This document shows positions 28,801-39,258 of a stretch of 64,000 nt of DNA, piece after piece. The DNA comes from Aphidius gifuensis (taxonomy: Eukaryota > Arthropoda > Insecta > Hymenoptera > Braconidae), in NCBI RefSeq assembly GCF_014905175.1, contig NC_057789.1, forward strand, positions 26,656,555 through 26,720,554, given 5' to 3'. A program made the translations under genes and the position numbers. Every line of letters begins with the position of its first letter. Positions within the stretch are counted from its first letter, which is position 1. Below the pieces are notes generated by a model. The model was not told where the DNA came from, did no database searches, and saw nothing but the letters and a program-made list of their open reading frames with translations.

Positions 28801-31800
28801 ATGGTAAATGGTATTTACCATCTGGTGGTTGTCATTGTAAACCAGGTTATCAAGCTGATATTGAAAAACAACAATGTACTGAATGTCCAATTGGTAAATT
28901 TAAAAATGATGCTGGTTCACAAACATGTGAAAAATGTCCAGCACATAGTACAGCACCAAATTATGGTTTTATTGAATGTCGTTGTGATCCTGGATATTAT
29001 AGATCAACAAAAGATCCAAAAATAATGCCATGTACACAACCACCATCAGCACCACAAAATTTAACTGTTAATTTTGTTGATCAATCAACAGTTATATTAT
29101 CATGGAATGCACCAAATTTTCTTGGTGGTAGAAGTGATACAACATACAGAGTTGTTTGTGATGCTTGTACTATGGGTGTTAAATACATACCAAATACAGT
29201 AAATATATATTATTTATTAATTTATAACTATGCAAAAATTATTTATTTATTCATATTTATTTATAACTTTTTTTATTTGCTCAGGATATTTTCAATGATA
29301 CTAAAATAACAATAACTGGATTAAATGCAGTTACGACATATCGTTTTCAAGTATTTGCTGAAAATGGTGTATCCAGCATTAAAGGTGATGCTGATTTTGT
29401 TGATATAACTGTGACAACAGAAGCAAGTGTACCAAGTCTTGTTAGTAATGTTAGAATAACATATGTTAAAAGCACTGAATTGAGTATCAGTTGGGATGCA
29501 CCAATAACTGAACAAAGTAGTGATGCTGATCTCGTTGAACGTTATGAAGGTATTTAATTTATTTTAATATTTTTTTACAAATAATTTTTCAATAATAATA
29601 ATTTAATTTATTTAAAAATAAAAACAGTTAAAGGATATCCAAGATTTGACGATGCAACAAATGCAACTGTACTTCAAACTCAAGATTTATCAGCAACTTT
29701 CAAGGGTCTCAAGCCAGGAACAGAGTATGCCATTCAAGTAAGAGCAAAAACAACTCGTGGATGGGGAGAATATACACCAGTTATTTATAAAAAAACACCT
29801 CATGCTATGGGACTTGGTAAATTTTACATTGAAATTCAATGAAATAATCATCAAATATTTTATATAAATTTTATAATTATTTTTTTTTTTATTTTTCCAC
29901 TTGTAGATTATGTTGGAGATGATGACAACATGCAAGTGCGAATAATTGCTGGTGCAATTGTCGCTGTGGTTGTATTACTCGTGATTATAATAATTATGAC
30001 TGTACTATTTCTCAGAAGGTAATTAAAATTGTTTATAAATAAATACCAATATTTTCTTTATTTCGTTTTTCAATAAAATTATCATTATCTAAATTTTATT
30101 ATACATCAATATATAAAAAATTTAATAATCAAATAACAAATTAATTAATTACACTTTTAAAAATATTTTTTATCAATTTTATATTTTTTTTTTTTTGTTT
30201 AAATTCAATTACCATCATCACGATTTTTATATAATGCAATTTTTAATGCACAGCAGAGCCTCGGATGAGTGCAACAAAAAGCAGCCAAGTGACTGTGACA
30301 CCCTCGAGTACAGAAATGGTGAAGGTACGTTTTTTAATTAATTCATGATTAATAATAATATTAAGCAATTTTTTTTTTTCATCTTATTTTTAATCGATAA
30401 TAAATTAATAAGTGCCACAGCACTTTTGCCTTTAGTTAATTTATTTCATAAAATAATTTACCCCTTAAACATTATTTTTTTAAATATATAAATATTGCTA
30501 TTAGTTGTTTTTCACTGCAGCCCTCCTGTAATGCGACTAATATTAATTAAATAAATATCATAATTTTGTCTATCACAAAAGTGTCCCTTTAGATTATTGG
30601 CTTTTATTTTTATTCATTTTTTTTTAAGTAATATAAATAACCTTGTGTATTTTGCTATGAAAAGTGTGAAGTTGTAATATACCCAAATTCCCAACCCCCC
30701 TTATTTGACCCCCTTTTTTATGTTATTATTATTTGTTAAAAACAAAAAAGGAAAAATTAATTAAATATTCAAAAGATATATGTAATATTTTTTAAAATTT
30801 AATTTGTTTTTGTTTTTTTTTACCATTGTTGAATAATTATCTAACCAAATTCTTTCGATTCTTTCTTTTCATGTGCGATTCTTCCCTAATATCTCGAACC
30901 TGTGCCTACCTAAATCAAAAAAAAAAAAAAATCAATTAATAAAAAAAAAAAACCTACACCAAATATATCGAATGTACACAATCGCCTGCCTACAGGACTA
31001 GTTGTGACCTACAGTAAGTCTTTTCCATAAAACCAAAAAAATTTTTTATTTTCTATTTCTATCAAACTCTTTATTATTTTTTATTAATTAAATTTTTTTA
31101 TATTTATTTAATTATTCTCTCATGTAGAATGTAGTTAATTTTCTTAATTTTTGTTTATTTTTAAAACACAATGCTTTGTTATCCTTTTGGTTAAAATGTT
31201 TGTTGTTTAATTTTTAAATGGGAATTTTATTTTTATATTTTATTTATTTTATAATTTTTTGTTGATGAAGCACGATGCCTGGCTGAATGTTATGTTGTTT
31301 ATCAATGCATGGTTTAAATGTTGTAAATATATTTTATTTAAAAACAAAACTATCTAATATTAATGATAATTCAAATTGTTTTTTTTTTTTATTTTTAATT
31401 TGCTGATGATTATTTGCTGTACATATAATTGTATATTTATTTTTTTTTTTGTAATTTTATTTGCTAAATTTTTGTTTTTGTGAATCAGTTTGTTGGTTGT
31501 TGTGTTGTTCACAGTGCACTGCAAAATGGACAGTTCACCGATTGTGACAACCCATACCAACAACAAGAGCAAGTCCTCGCGTAAGTCCTTTAATTCCCAA
31601 ATCGTCAAAATTAGATAAAACATTAAAATAAATAGTTATTAATAAAAAAGTAAAAACAGAAATAAATTATTTACAAAATTTAATTTATTCAAAAAGAAAA
31701 AAAAAATTAAATTACAAGGTAAAATTTCAACTTGCTATTTAATTTTGAGCTTTATTTTTGCTTCAAAGCTTTTTTTTTATTTTTAAATGTTAATTGTTGT

Positions 31801-34800
31801 TAAAAATTAATTTATTTTATTTAATATCAAGGCAAATTATTTTTTCTAAATATTTGTATGAGTGAATTTTTTTTTCTATTGCATGATTCCCAAAATTTTA
31901 ATTGCATTTATTTTTTGTCATAAAAAGAACAAATAAAAAAAAAAAAATTCAATTCAATTTCTATAATAAATTGTTTATTCAAATTATAAAATAGAAAAAA
32001 AAATTAATTAATTAAAAACAAATTCAGTAGTAATTGAATGTTTTAAAAATTTAAAAAAAAAAAAAAAAATACAATTTTATCTGGGTGTTTGATTTTATTA
32101 TTCTGTTTTTTCTTTAATTTAATTTTGGATGAATTAATTTTTTTTTAAATAAAATTATAACAAATAGATTATTTAAAATAATAATTAAGTATAATTTGAA
32201 TGATAAATAATTTATTAATATTACAGTGACAACACCACTATTTACACCAGCAGTTGGTGTTGCATCAGCTGGTGCTGGTGGAGCTGGTGGTACTGGATCA
32301 AGAAGTTACGTTGATCCTCATACATATGAGGATCCAAATCAAGCAGTGCGTGAATTTGCACGTGAAATTGATGCTGGATATATCACAATTGAAGCCATCA
32401 TTGGTAAAAATAAAAATGACAAACAAAATTATATATAAAACACAAATGTCTTCAACTTGTTGTGTGACAATTGTTCAAGTAAATGAAAAATACAACTAAA
32501 TGTTTTACTTTTTTTTTTCATTGATAAATTACAGGTGGTGGTGAATTTGGTGATGTTTGTCGAGGTAAATTAAAACTACCACCAGACGGTAGAAGTGAAA
32601 TTGATGTTGCAATTAAAACACTTAAACCAGGATCAGCAGATAAAGCACGAAATGATTTTCTAACGGAGGCATCAATTATGGGACAATTTGAACATCCAAA
32701 TGTGATATTTTTACAGGGTGTTGTTACAAAAAGTAATCCAGTTATGATTATAACTGAATTTATGGAAAATGGTAGTCTTGATACATTTTTACGTGCAAAT
32801 GATGGTAAATTTCAAGTATTACAACTTGTTGGTATGCTAAGAGGTATTGCAAGTGGTATGCAATATCTTGCAGAAATGAATTACGTACATCGTGATCTTG
32901 CTGCTAGAAATGTACTTGTTAATGCTGCATTGGTTTGTAAAATTGCTGATTTTGGTCTTAGTCGTGAAATTGAAAGTGCAACTGAAGGAGCCTACACGAC
33001 TCGGGTAAGATATTATATTATATTTTTTTTTTTTTTTTTACTTGACAAATTTTTCAATGACATTATTTTATTTTTATTTATCTTTATTATCAAGCTTGGC
33101 AATTTATTTTTTATTTTAAAAACAAATATATAGGTTTAAATAGTTGTTAGAGAGAAACAAAGAAAAAAAATAAAATAAAAACAACAAAAACCTGCTGACT
33201 ATGTTGATTAAAAATAAATAAAAAAAAAAACACTTTGAGTAATTATTTTAATTGAATTTTTTAGGGTGGAAAAATACCAGTACGATGGACAGCACCCGAG
33301 GCAATAGCATTCAGAAAATTCACAAGTGCATCCGATGTATGGAGCATGGGAATTGTTTGTTGGGAGGTAATGTCATACGGTGAAAGACCGTATTGGAACT
33401 GGTCAAATCAGGATGTGATAAAATCAATTGAAAAAGGATACAGATTACCAGCACCAATGGATTGTCCTGAAGCAATATATCAATTGATGCTGGATTGCTG
33501 GCAAAAAGAAAGAACGCATAGACCAACATTTTCAAATTTAACACAAACACTTGATAAACTTATCAGAAGTCCAGATACACTGAGAAAAATCGCCCAAAAC
33601 AGGTAAAAACATTCCTAATTAATTTTTATTATTATTTATTTATTAACAATTATTATTATTATTATTATTAATAATTTTTATATGCAATTTAAATGTCATT
33701 GATCTATTGCCAAATTAGTTTCTTTTTTTTTTTTTTCATTTACAAAAGAATATTAATTTATTTTTCGTTATTACTTTATTTAATTTATTTATATAATATG
33801 GAAATTTTATTTTTTTTTTTTGTTACTTTTATATATATTTTAAATAATAGATCAATGATGTTTATTTTTTTTTTTTCATAAAATCTGAATAGGCTACAAA
33901 AGATATAGGAAATAAAATTTAATATCAAACAAATTTCTCTGACTAATTGAAAATTTTTTTCTTTTAATTATTTTATGATTAAATATTGGTTATTTATTTA
34001 TTTATATTTTGCATTTATTTGATAAATTTTTAAAGGAAAAAAAATAAATAGATTTAAAAGATTTTCAATAGTTTGATATTATTTTAACAACAGGCAGCAT
34101 GCAATAACAATATACATTCATATTGTCGTGTCCATAAATTAATTTTTCTCATCGATATATTTCGTTTTTTGCTTTTTTTAAATAATTATTTTTTTCGTTG
34201 CGTCTTTTTCGATGTGTGTCTTATTATCATTTGCTTTTTAATAATATAATAAATTAGCTTGAAGATCAACATGCGTCAATAAATGAATGAAATTTATTTA
34301 AAATAAAAAAAAAAAACCTGATTGGCATTACTGGAGCGGACAAAACTGGACGATAATATAATTAAAACATCAAAATACTTACAAAGAAAAAGTTAAATCA
34401 TGATAAATAAAATTTAAAATAAAAAAATAAAATATATCGAAACTTTGACAAAGGAGCAAAATTAATTTATGGACGTAACTTTGCTAACGTCAATTATCAT
34501 TTTACCATAGTTTTAAAAAAATATATATAATCATCAAAAATTATTCATCATTCATTCACAAAAAAAGGGGCTTTATTAATTATATTTTTTTTCAAAAAAA
34601 AAAAATCAACAAAAAAGATCAAATAAATATTTATTTTTATGTTTTTTTTTTGGCAACAAGCTTTTTTTTTTTTTGTCGCTTTTGGCATTTTATTAATTAA
34701 TTAATTTATTCCTCAAATTTTTTGTTAATTTGTTTTAAAAAAAAAAGAAAATTAGTATTAATATTTACATGGAAATCCTGAAGATCATATTGATTCCTTT

Positions 34801-37800
34801 TCATTAAAAAATAAAAATTCCTGAGATTAAATTAAAAATTAAGAAAAAAAAATTCCTAAATCCTTGTTTTCTGGGCTAATTCTTTGTGGTTTTGGTTTTG
34901 TGGTGTCTTTGGTACGCGTACGTCTTCAACCTGCGACAACTTGTGACATCGAAACAACTGTGACAACACACCAACGAATTGTCGACATTCAATCAATCAA
35001 TCAACAACTCGGCCAACGAATTTAAAAAAACATTCTTTTAATTAAAAAATAAATAAAAAAAAAATTCGTTAATACAAATAAAAAAAAAATAAACCACAAT
35101 AAATAATTGAAAAAAAAAAATAATAAATAATAATAAAATAAAAATGCAGTGTGAGGCCACCAGCACATAATCCTTACTATGTGACAAACCAATCAATGGG
35201 TAGTGGACTTGTACCAGTTACTGGCACAGGACAATTTGTTGATGTATCAAGTCATCAAACACAATCATCACATGCCGTTCCAGTAATGCCAGCGGGGGCA
35301 GGACGTAGTCTACACTATCATACACACGCGGCAACTCATACACTACCACATCAACCATTAACATATCCAAATTGGGTACCATTCACCCACTTTGGATAAA
35401 TATTTATTAAATAATCATTATATTTAGAATTATTTATTTATTTTTATTTTTTTCATTTGAAATTTTTAAATACATTTTCCCAGAGCCTACAAGCGCCACC
35501 ACCTTCACCACCCACTATGCCAATTTATTCAGACTGACAAAATACATAATTTTCCAAAGTGCTCAAACGTAAATTAACAATATAATAATTAACTAAAAAA
35601 AATATGCAGACTCAAACGACCAATCAGCAAGCAACTCTACAATGTTGCTTTAAATCAATAATATTTTTTTTCTTTTATTTTTTCAATAATTAAAAAAGTA
35701 AATAATAAAGTTTATAAAAATATATATATTATATAATACAAAAAAAAAAGCAGATAATGTTGATATAAATTAAAGATTTTTTATACATCGAGATTTCCTA
35801 CAGTGACCAAATCAAGTGTCAGAGTTTTTAATAATTAAAGAATAAATTTAAAAAAGATTTATGAAAATTAAAAGCAATAGAAATTAGTTTAAGATAAAAA
35901 TAATAAATTCTAAATATTGTGTATTTCAGATATTAATAGAGTTTTAGAAATGTTTTTTAAAAAATAATATTTAAAAAGTGAGTTTAGAAAAAATTTTAGA
36001 TAAGGAAAAATTAAAAATAAGGATATGAAAAAGTCAATTTATATTTTTACAGATAAATATTTAAAAAAAAATTTCGATAATTTTTAATACAAAATTAACA
36101 AGATAATCAATTATTTAGAAAAAAAAAAAAACAAAAATATGGTTATTATTTTAATGTTTTTTTTCTTGATGGAGAATTTAGAAAATATTTAAAATATTTT
36201 TCTTTTGTTTCTCTTGATGGAAATTCAAGTTTCATATCCATTACATATATTTACCGAGTAAATTTAAATTATATATTTAATAAAATTAATAAAATTTAAA
36301 ATCAACGAATAGATTGTACGTGTTTTAGGTTCTAAATTATTAGTAGAAATATTAAATGGATTTAGAAATTAAAATTAACAGTAGGGCTTAGCCGAAAATT
36401 TTCAGATAAATTGTGTTTAGAAATTAAATTTTAAAAAATCGTTAAAACGCGAATTATTCAGATTTAAAAAAAACCATATTCATAAATTTAATTAAAAAAA
36501 AAAAAAAAAATATTATATTAAAATAAATATATTTATTAAAATCTCGTGGGAAAAAAAGAAAATTAAAAAAAAAAAAAACATAATAGTAATATTAATGATG
36601 ATAAAGTTAAAAGTAAAAAAAAAAAAAAAAAAAGACTTATCGTATTCGCACGTGACTCGAAAGAAATCCGTGACGTAGAATAGTATTTTTATACGTGAAT
36701 TTAAACAACGTGGTAACAAAGAAAATTGAAAAATAAAAAAAAAAAAAATAGTCAACCCGATTTCATGGTAATATAAGATTTCATTAAAAGTAACGAAAAA
36801 AAAAAAAAAAAAAAAAAAGTATAATCCAGGTCGACACATCGTCATAGGAAAAAGAACCGAGTAAAAAAAAAATCATCATTAAAATTGAAAAAAAGAAATA
36901 AAGCACTTGATCCCTATCTCATTTTACAAATGAAACAATTTTTTTTTTTTTACAAAAAAACTTACACGCACATTCAACAAGTTTTTTTTTCATTTTTTTT
37001 TACATAAAAAAATAATAGTTACAATAGTTAAAAGAAAAACTAAAAATATTTCATTAAAAAAAAATAAAAAGACACGTTTTCGAGAAGACAAGAGATGCAA
37101 GCACGAAAAAAATATAAAAATTTGAATAAAATTTCAATTTAAAAAAGTACATTTACACAAATATATATAAATAAAAACCAATTGAAATAATAAATAATAA
37201 TAATAATATACTTGAGTATGAAAATGTCAAGTTGAAAAAAATAAAAAGAAAAAAAAAAAAAATTGGGATAGCAGTAAAGAGAGAATGCATATATAAAAAT
37301 GAAAAATCTAACAATAAAAAAATGTACGATTGTCAGAGTCAGAGAAAGGGGTGCACCACCCCCACCCCCACCTGCCTCGTCGACATCAACCGTGCATTAC
37401 AGACAAAGGTAAAAATCATAAGACCACGATATTCCCCAAAAAAAAAAAAATTATTTATTGGATACCTTTAACACAAAAAAATTTGAAAAACAATATATCT
37501 AGGAAATCCTGGAATGATTATGAAAAAAAGACAAAATATAAGAGCAATAAAATGTCAATTTACTATTCATAATTTATTTTAACTTTTAATATTTTTTTGT
37601 TTTTCCATTTTAATTTTTTTACATTAAAAATTCTTTTAACAAATATTTTTAAATTAAAAAAAATAGCTGATATTTTGTTGCTCTTTGAAATTAAATAAAA
37701 AATATTTTTAAAAAAAATAAAAAATTGTAAAAATGTAGATGAAATATTAATGCAGTGCTTGAGAGAAAAATCCTTTGAACCAAAACTTTTCCTCTTTTTT

Positions 37801-39258
37801 ATATATTTTTTATTTATTTCTGTAAAAATATTTTAAAAATTTCTGTTTATTTGTCGCCACTTGCTTGCTTTATACGCACCATTATTCACATATTTATTTA
37901 TTATTTAAAAATTATTATTATTTTATTATTATTTAAATAGAAAAAAAAAAAAAAATGTATATTCTCAGAATCGACTGCAATCGATTTATTAATCATAAAA
38001 ATAATGTAAAATCAATAAATTAATTTGTTAATATTTGATGAAAATAATAAAATTAAAAACTGATTGAATATAAGTCAAATTAATTATAATAAATTTTAAA
38101 ACAATTTACTTGATAATATTGATAATTAATTTATGATAAATCGATTGAAAATAAATCGATTCTAAGATAATGTAATTTTTCATTGTTAGTTCTGCTTTTA
38201 ACAAATCATTATGTATACACTATTTTATTTAATCAAAAAAAAATTAAATAATTAACAATATTCATTATTATTAATTTTAAACAATTAAATAAATTTATAT
38301 TTTATAAAATAATTGAGATTAAAATACATAATGTAAAATAAAAGTATGTATGTCCCAGTTAGTGTAAATAATATGTGATTAAATAATAATATAATTTAAG
38401 CAATTTTTAATTAATTATATCTACAATTAAAAATTAAATTAAAAATCTAAAATAATTAATTGATATTAAATAAATTAAAAATTGCTTTATTTTTTATTTT
38501 TTCTTTTGTAAATAATTTAAAAAATATATATCTAACACTATATTAGAATTTAAGGCATTTTTAAAAATTCTGTTTTATCTTTTCCTTTTGAAACTACCTG
38601 TTGAATAAATTTTTGAAAAATAAAAAAAAAAAAAGAAACAAATAAACCATTTATAAAATTTTAGTTGAATTATCCTAAACCTCGAGTGATTAATTTTGTA
38701 AATAATAATCCAAGCTAGATGATACACCTTTTTTTTTTCATTTGAATATTTAGTATAATCTTGGTTTTCATTTTGATACTAAATTAAAAATATATCTGTT
38801 AATCTCACTTGATGAAAAAAAAAAAAAAAATAGAATAAAATGAAATTAATAAATAGTTTAATATAAAAGTAAAAAAAAAGATAATAATTATTAATGAGAG
38901 ATGAGAATAACAGATGTAAAATGAATTTTCAATAAAGTAAAAAAAAAAAAAATAAAAGAATAAAAAATTATTAATAATAATGATATTTCACAGGGGTGCA
39001 AATCCATTGGCACCAGATGCAGTGGATTTAACACAATTAACATCAGTTAGTGAATGGTTGGAGTCAATTAAAATGTCACGTTATTCACAAAGCTTTGAAA
39101 GAGCTGGTGTAACAACGCTTGAAGCAGCAGCAAGAGTTACAGTACAAGAATTAACAGCACTTGGTATAACCCTTGTTGGTCATCAGAAAAAAATTATGAA
39201 TAGTGTTACAGCATTAAGGGCACAAATGTCTGCGACATCACAGGGTTTTCTTGTTTAA
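4749..39258 (+). CDS. Eph: Eph receptor tyrosine kinase (spliced gene, 14 coding exons)
   Basis: This is the receptor for membrane-bound ephrins, a plasma-membrane tyrosine kinase used in axon guidance and tissue boundaries. The exon set is 4749-4821, 5264-5343, 28134-28419, 28501-29198, 29285-29549, 29628-29816, 29907-30018, 30257-30324, 30996-31013, 31515-31580, 32227-32403, 32535-33004, 33265-33602 and 38994-39258. All phases agree and give 1034 residues, usual for the family. In order: signal peptide (1-24), ephrin-binding domain (about 26-205, with WVEESFTNFDKGINWRSYVV), Cys-rich EGF-like region (about 205-345), two fibronectin III domains (about 345-525), one membrane helix (about 543-566), a juxtamembrane segment with two tyrosines (YVDPHTYEDP), the kinase (about 670-935) and a SAM domain (about 960-1025), ending GFLV, a possible class II PDZ ligand. 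The kinase has its glycine loop GGGEFGDV, the VAIK lysine, HRDLAARN and DFG. Eph identity is very secure; the first exon is less so. Confidence 0.95.
5264..5343 (+). CDS. Eph: Eph exon 2 (start of ephrin-binding domain)
   Basis: The exon lies between a TTTCAG acceptor and a GTAAGT donor. It encodes VLLDTTTEEILDW and ends in ...AKTPG, the first beta strand of the Eph ligand-binding domain. It is phase 1 in and phase 0 out, and joins directly to WVEESF in exon 3, 22.8 kb downstream. Confidence 0.93.
6229..6251. repeat. (CAT)n microsatellite
   Basis: Uninterrupted CAT/ATC trinucleotides, about seven and a half units, within Eph intron 2. Confidence 0.95.
14828..14851. repeat. (GAT)8 microsatellite
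   Basis: Eight perfect GAT units in Eph intron 2. Confidence 0.95.
20433..20451. repeat. (TG)n microsatellite
   Basis: About nine TG units in Eph intron 2, next to one of the GC-richer islands. Confidence 0.95.
26429..26444. repeat. (AC)8 microsatellite
   Basis: Eight AC units followed shortly by an imperfect CAT-repeat tract, within Eph intron 2. Confidence 0.9.
28134..28419 (+). CDS. Eph: Eph exon 3 (ephrin-binding domain)
   Basis: Starts after TTACAG and ends before GTAAGA. It encodes 95 residues from WVEESFTNF to SYKLIG and carries the NRMYIEIKFTTRDCSLFPG signature of the Eph jelly-roll ligand-binding domain. Phase 0 in, phase 1 out. Confidence 0.96.
28501..29198 (+). CDS. Eph: Eph exon 4 (end of ligand-binding domain, Cys-rich region, first FN3)
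   Basis: Runs from ..ATAG/GTCGTATT to ..AATACA/GTAAAT. It encodes RIAAGEGRFNTN and VYFAFRDQGACISI (end of the ligand-binding domain). The cysteine-rich EGF-like stretch follows (CKGDGKWY, CHCKPGYQ, CTECPIGKF, CRCDPGYY), then the start of the first fibronectin III domain (PPSAPQNLTVNF). Phase 1 in, phase 0 out. Confidence 0.96.
29285..29549 (+). CDS. Eph: Eph exon 5 (FN3 domains)
   Basis: Acceptor TGCTCAG, donor GTATTT. It encodes the end of the first fibronectin III domain (TYRFQVFAENGVSS) and the start of the second (VPSLVSNVRITYV). Phase 0 in, phase 1 out. Confidence 0.93.
29628..29816 (+). CDS. Eph: Eph exon 6 (second FN3 domain)
   Basis: Acceptor AAACAG, donor GTAAAT. It encodes the rest of the second fibronectin III domain, including LKPGTEYAIQVRAKTTRGWG. 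Phase 1 in and out. Confidence 0.93.
29907..30018 (+). CDS. Eph: Eph exon 7 (transmembrane helix)
   Basis: Acceptor TTGTAG, donor GTAATT. A short acidic linker (DYVGDDDN) precedes a strongly hydrophobic segment of about 24 residues that ends in LFLRR, a stop-transfer sequence. This is the single membrane pass of the receptor. Confidence 0.94.
30257..30324 (+). CDS. Eph: Eph exon 8 (juxtamembrane, tandem acceptor)
   Basis: Encodes ASDECNKKQPSDCDTLEYRN, immediately inside the membrane. The acceptor region reads CAGCAG, so splicing at 30254 or 30257 are both in frame and differ by one codon. Donor GTACGT. Confidence 0.9.
30996..31013 (+). CDS. Eph: Eph exon 9 (18-nt microexon)
   Basis: Eighteen bases between CTACAG and GTAAGT, giving GLVVTY. 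Phase 1 in and out, so it can be included or skipped without changing frame. Both splice sites match consensus well. It is too short to recognise by homology, so support is splice sites and phase only. Confidence 0.6.
31515..31580 (+). CDS. Eph: Eph exon 10 (juxtamembrane, 66 nt)
   Basis: Lies between TTCACAG and GTAAGT and encodes a Ser/Thr/Asn-rich stretch (HCKMDSSPIVTTHTNNKS). It is a multiple of three, phase 1 in and out, so it is a candidate cassette exon. The base composition is far richer in G+C than the surrounding intron, which supports it being real. Confidence 0.75.
32227..32403 (+). CDS. Eph: Eph exon 11 (juxtamembrane tyrosines)
   Basis: Acceptor TTACAG, donor GTAAAA. It encodes a glycine/alanine-rich linker and then SRSYVDPHTYEDPNQAVREF. 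This is the conserved Eph juxtamembrane segment with two tyrosines whose phosphorylation releases kinase autoinhibition in the family, and it runs on to the start of the kinase (ITIEAIIG). Confidence 0.95.
32535..33004 (+). CDS. Eph: Eph exon 12 (kinase N-lobe and catalytic loop)
   Basis: Acceptor TTACAG, donor GTAAGA. It encodes the glycine loop (GGGEFGDVCRG), the ATP lysine (VAIKTLKPG), HPNVIFLQGVV, the catalytic loop (HRDLAARNVLV) and DFGLSREIE. All expected catalytic residues are present. Confidence 0.97.
33265..33602 (+). CDS. Eph: Eph exon 13 (kinase C-lobe)
   Basis: Acceptor TTTTAG, donor GTAAAA. It encodes GGKIPVRWTAPEAIAFRKF, DVWSMGIVCWEVMSYGERPY and LMLDCWQKERTHRPTF, ending near residue 946 in phase 2. 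Both candidate last exons (35150 and 38994) fit this phase. Confidence 0.96.
35150..35399 (+). CDS. Eph: Eph alternative last exon without SAM
   Basis: After TATGCAG, 83 codons run to a TAA at 35397-35399. Joined to exon 13 they keep frame and give a 1029-residue protein. The tail (RPPAHNPYYVTN..., TGTGQFVDVSSHQTQSSH, then His/Thr-rich sequence ending FTHFG) replaces the SAM domain and PDZ-like end. The coding stretch is GC-richer than its flanks. No in-frame donor returns it to the SAM exon. A polyadenylation-like AATAAA follows at 35704. Read as an alternative terminal exon; I do not recognise the tail by homology. Confidence 0.7.
37961..38167. mobile_element. Inverted-repeat element, possible MITE or hairpin
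   Basis: A left arm at 37961-37998 and a right arm at 38131-38167 are imperfect reverse complements. Both contain AGAATCGA, CAATCGATTTA and TCATAA in the same order, separated by about 130 AT-rich bases. No coding capacity. The size and form fit a non-autonomous inverted-repeat transposon, but no target-site duplication is obvious in this composition, so it could also be a simple hairpin. Confidence 0.45.
38994..39258 (+). CDS. Eph: Eph exon 14 (SAM domain, last exon)
   Basis: Acceptor TTTCACAG, stop TAA at 39256-39258. It encodes a linker and a SAM domain (VSEWLESIKMSRYSQSFERA, TVQELTALGITLVGHQKKI, MNSVTALRAQM), ending SQGFLV. SAM domains of Eph receptors mediate oligomerisation and adaptor binding. 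The final F-L-V could bind class II PDZ domains. Confidence 0.95.

Larger units (their letters stand above)
33603..38993 (+). other. Eph terminal intron region
   Basis: Apart from the alternative exon at 35150-35399 and the inverted repeat at 37961-38167, this region is AT-rich and has no other coding sequence that I can support. It holds unusually long A and T runs. Confidence 0.7.

Noticed and set aside
28729..29025. 98-codon ORF overlapping Eph exon 4 in another frame
   Set aside because: Shadow of the Eph coding frame. The same applies to frames over both tkv copies.
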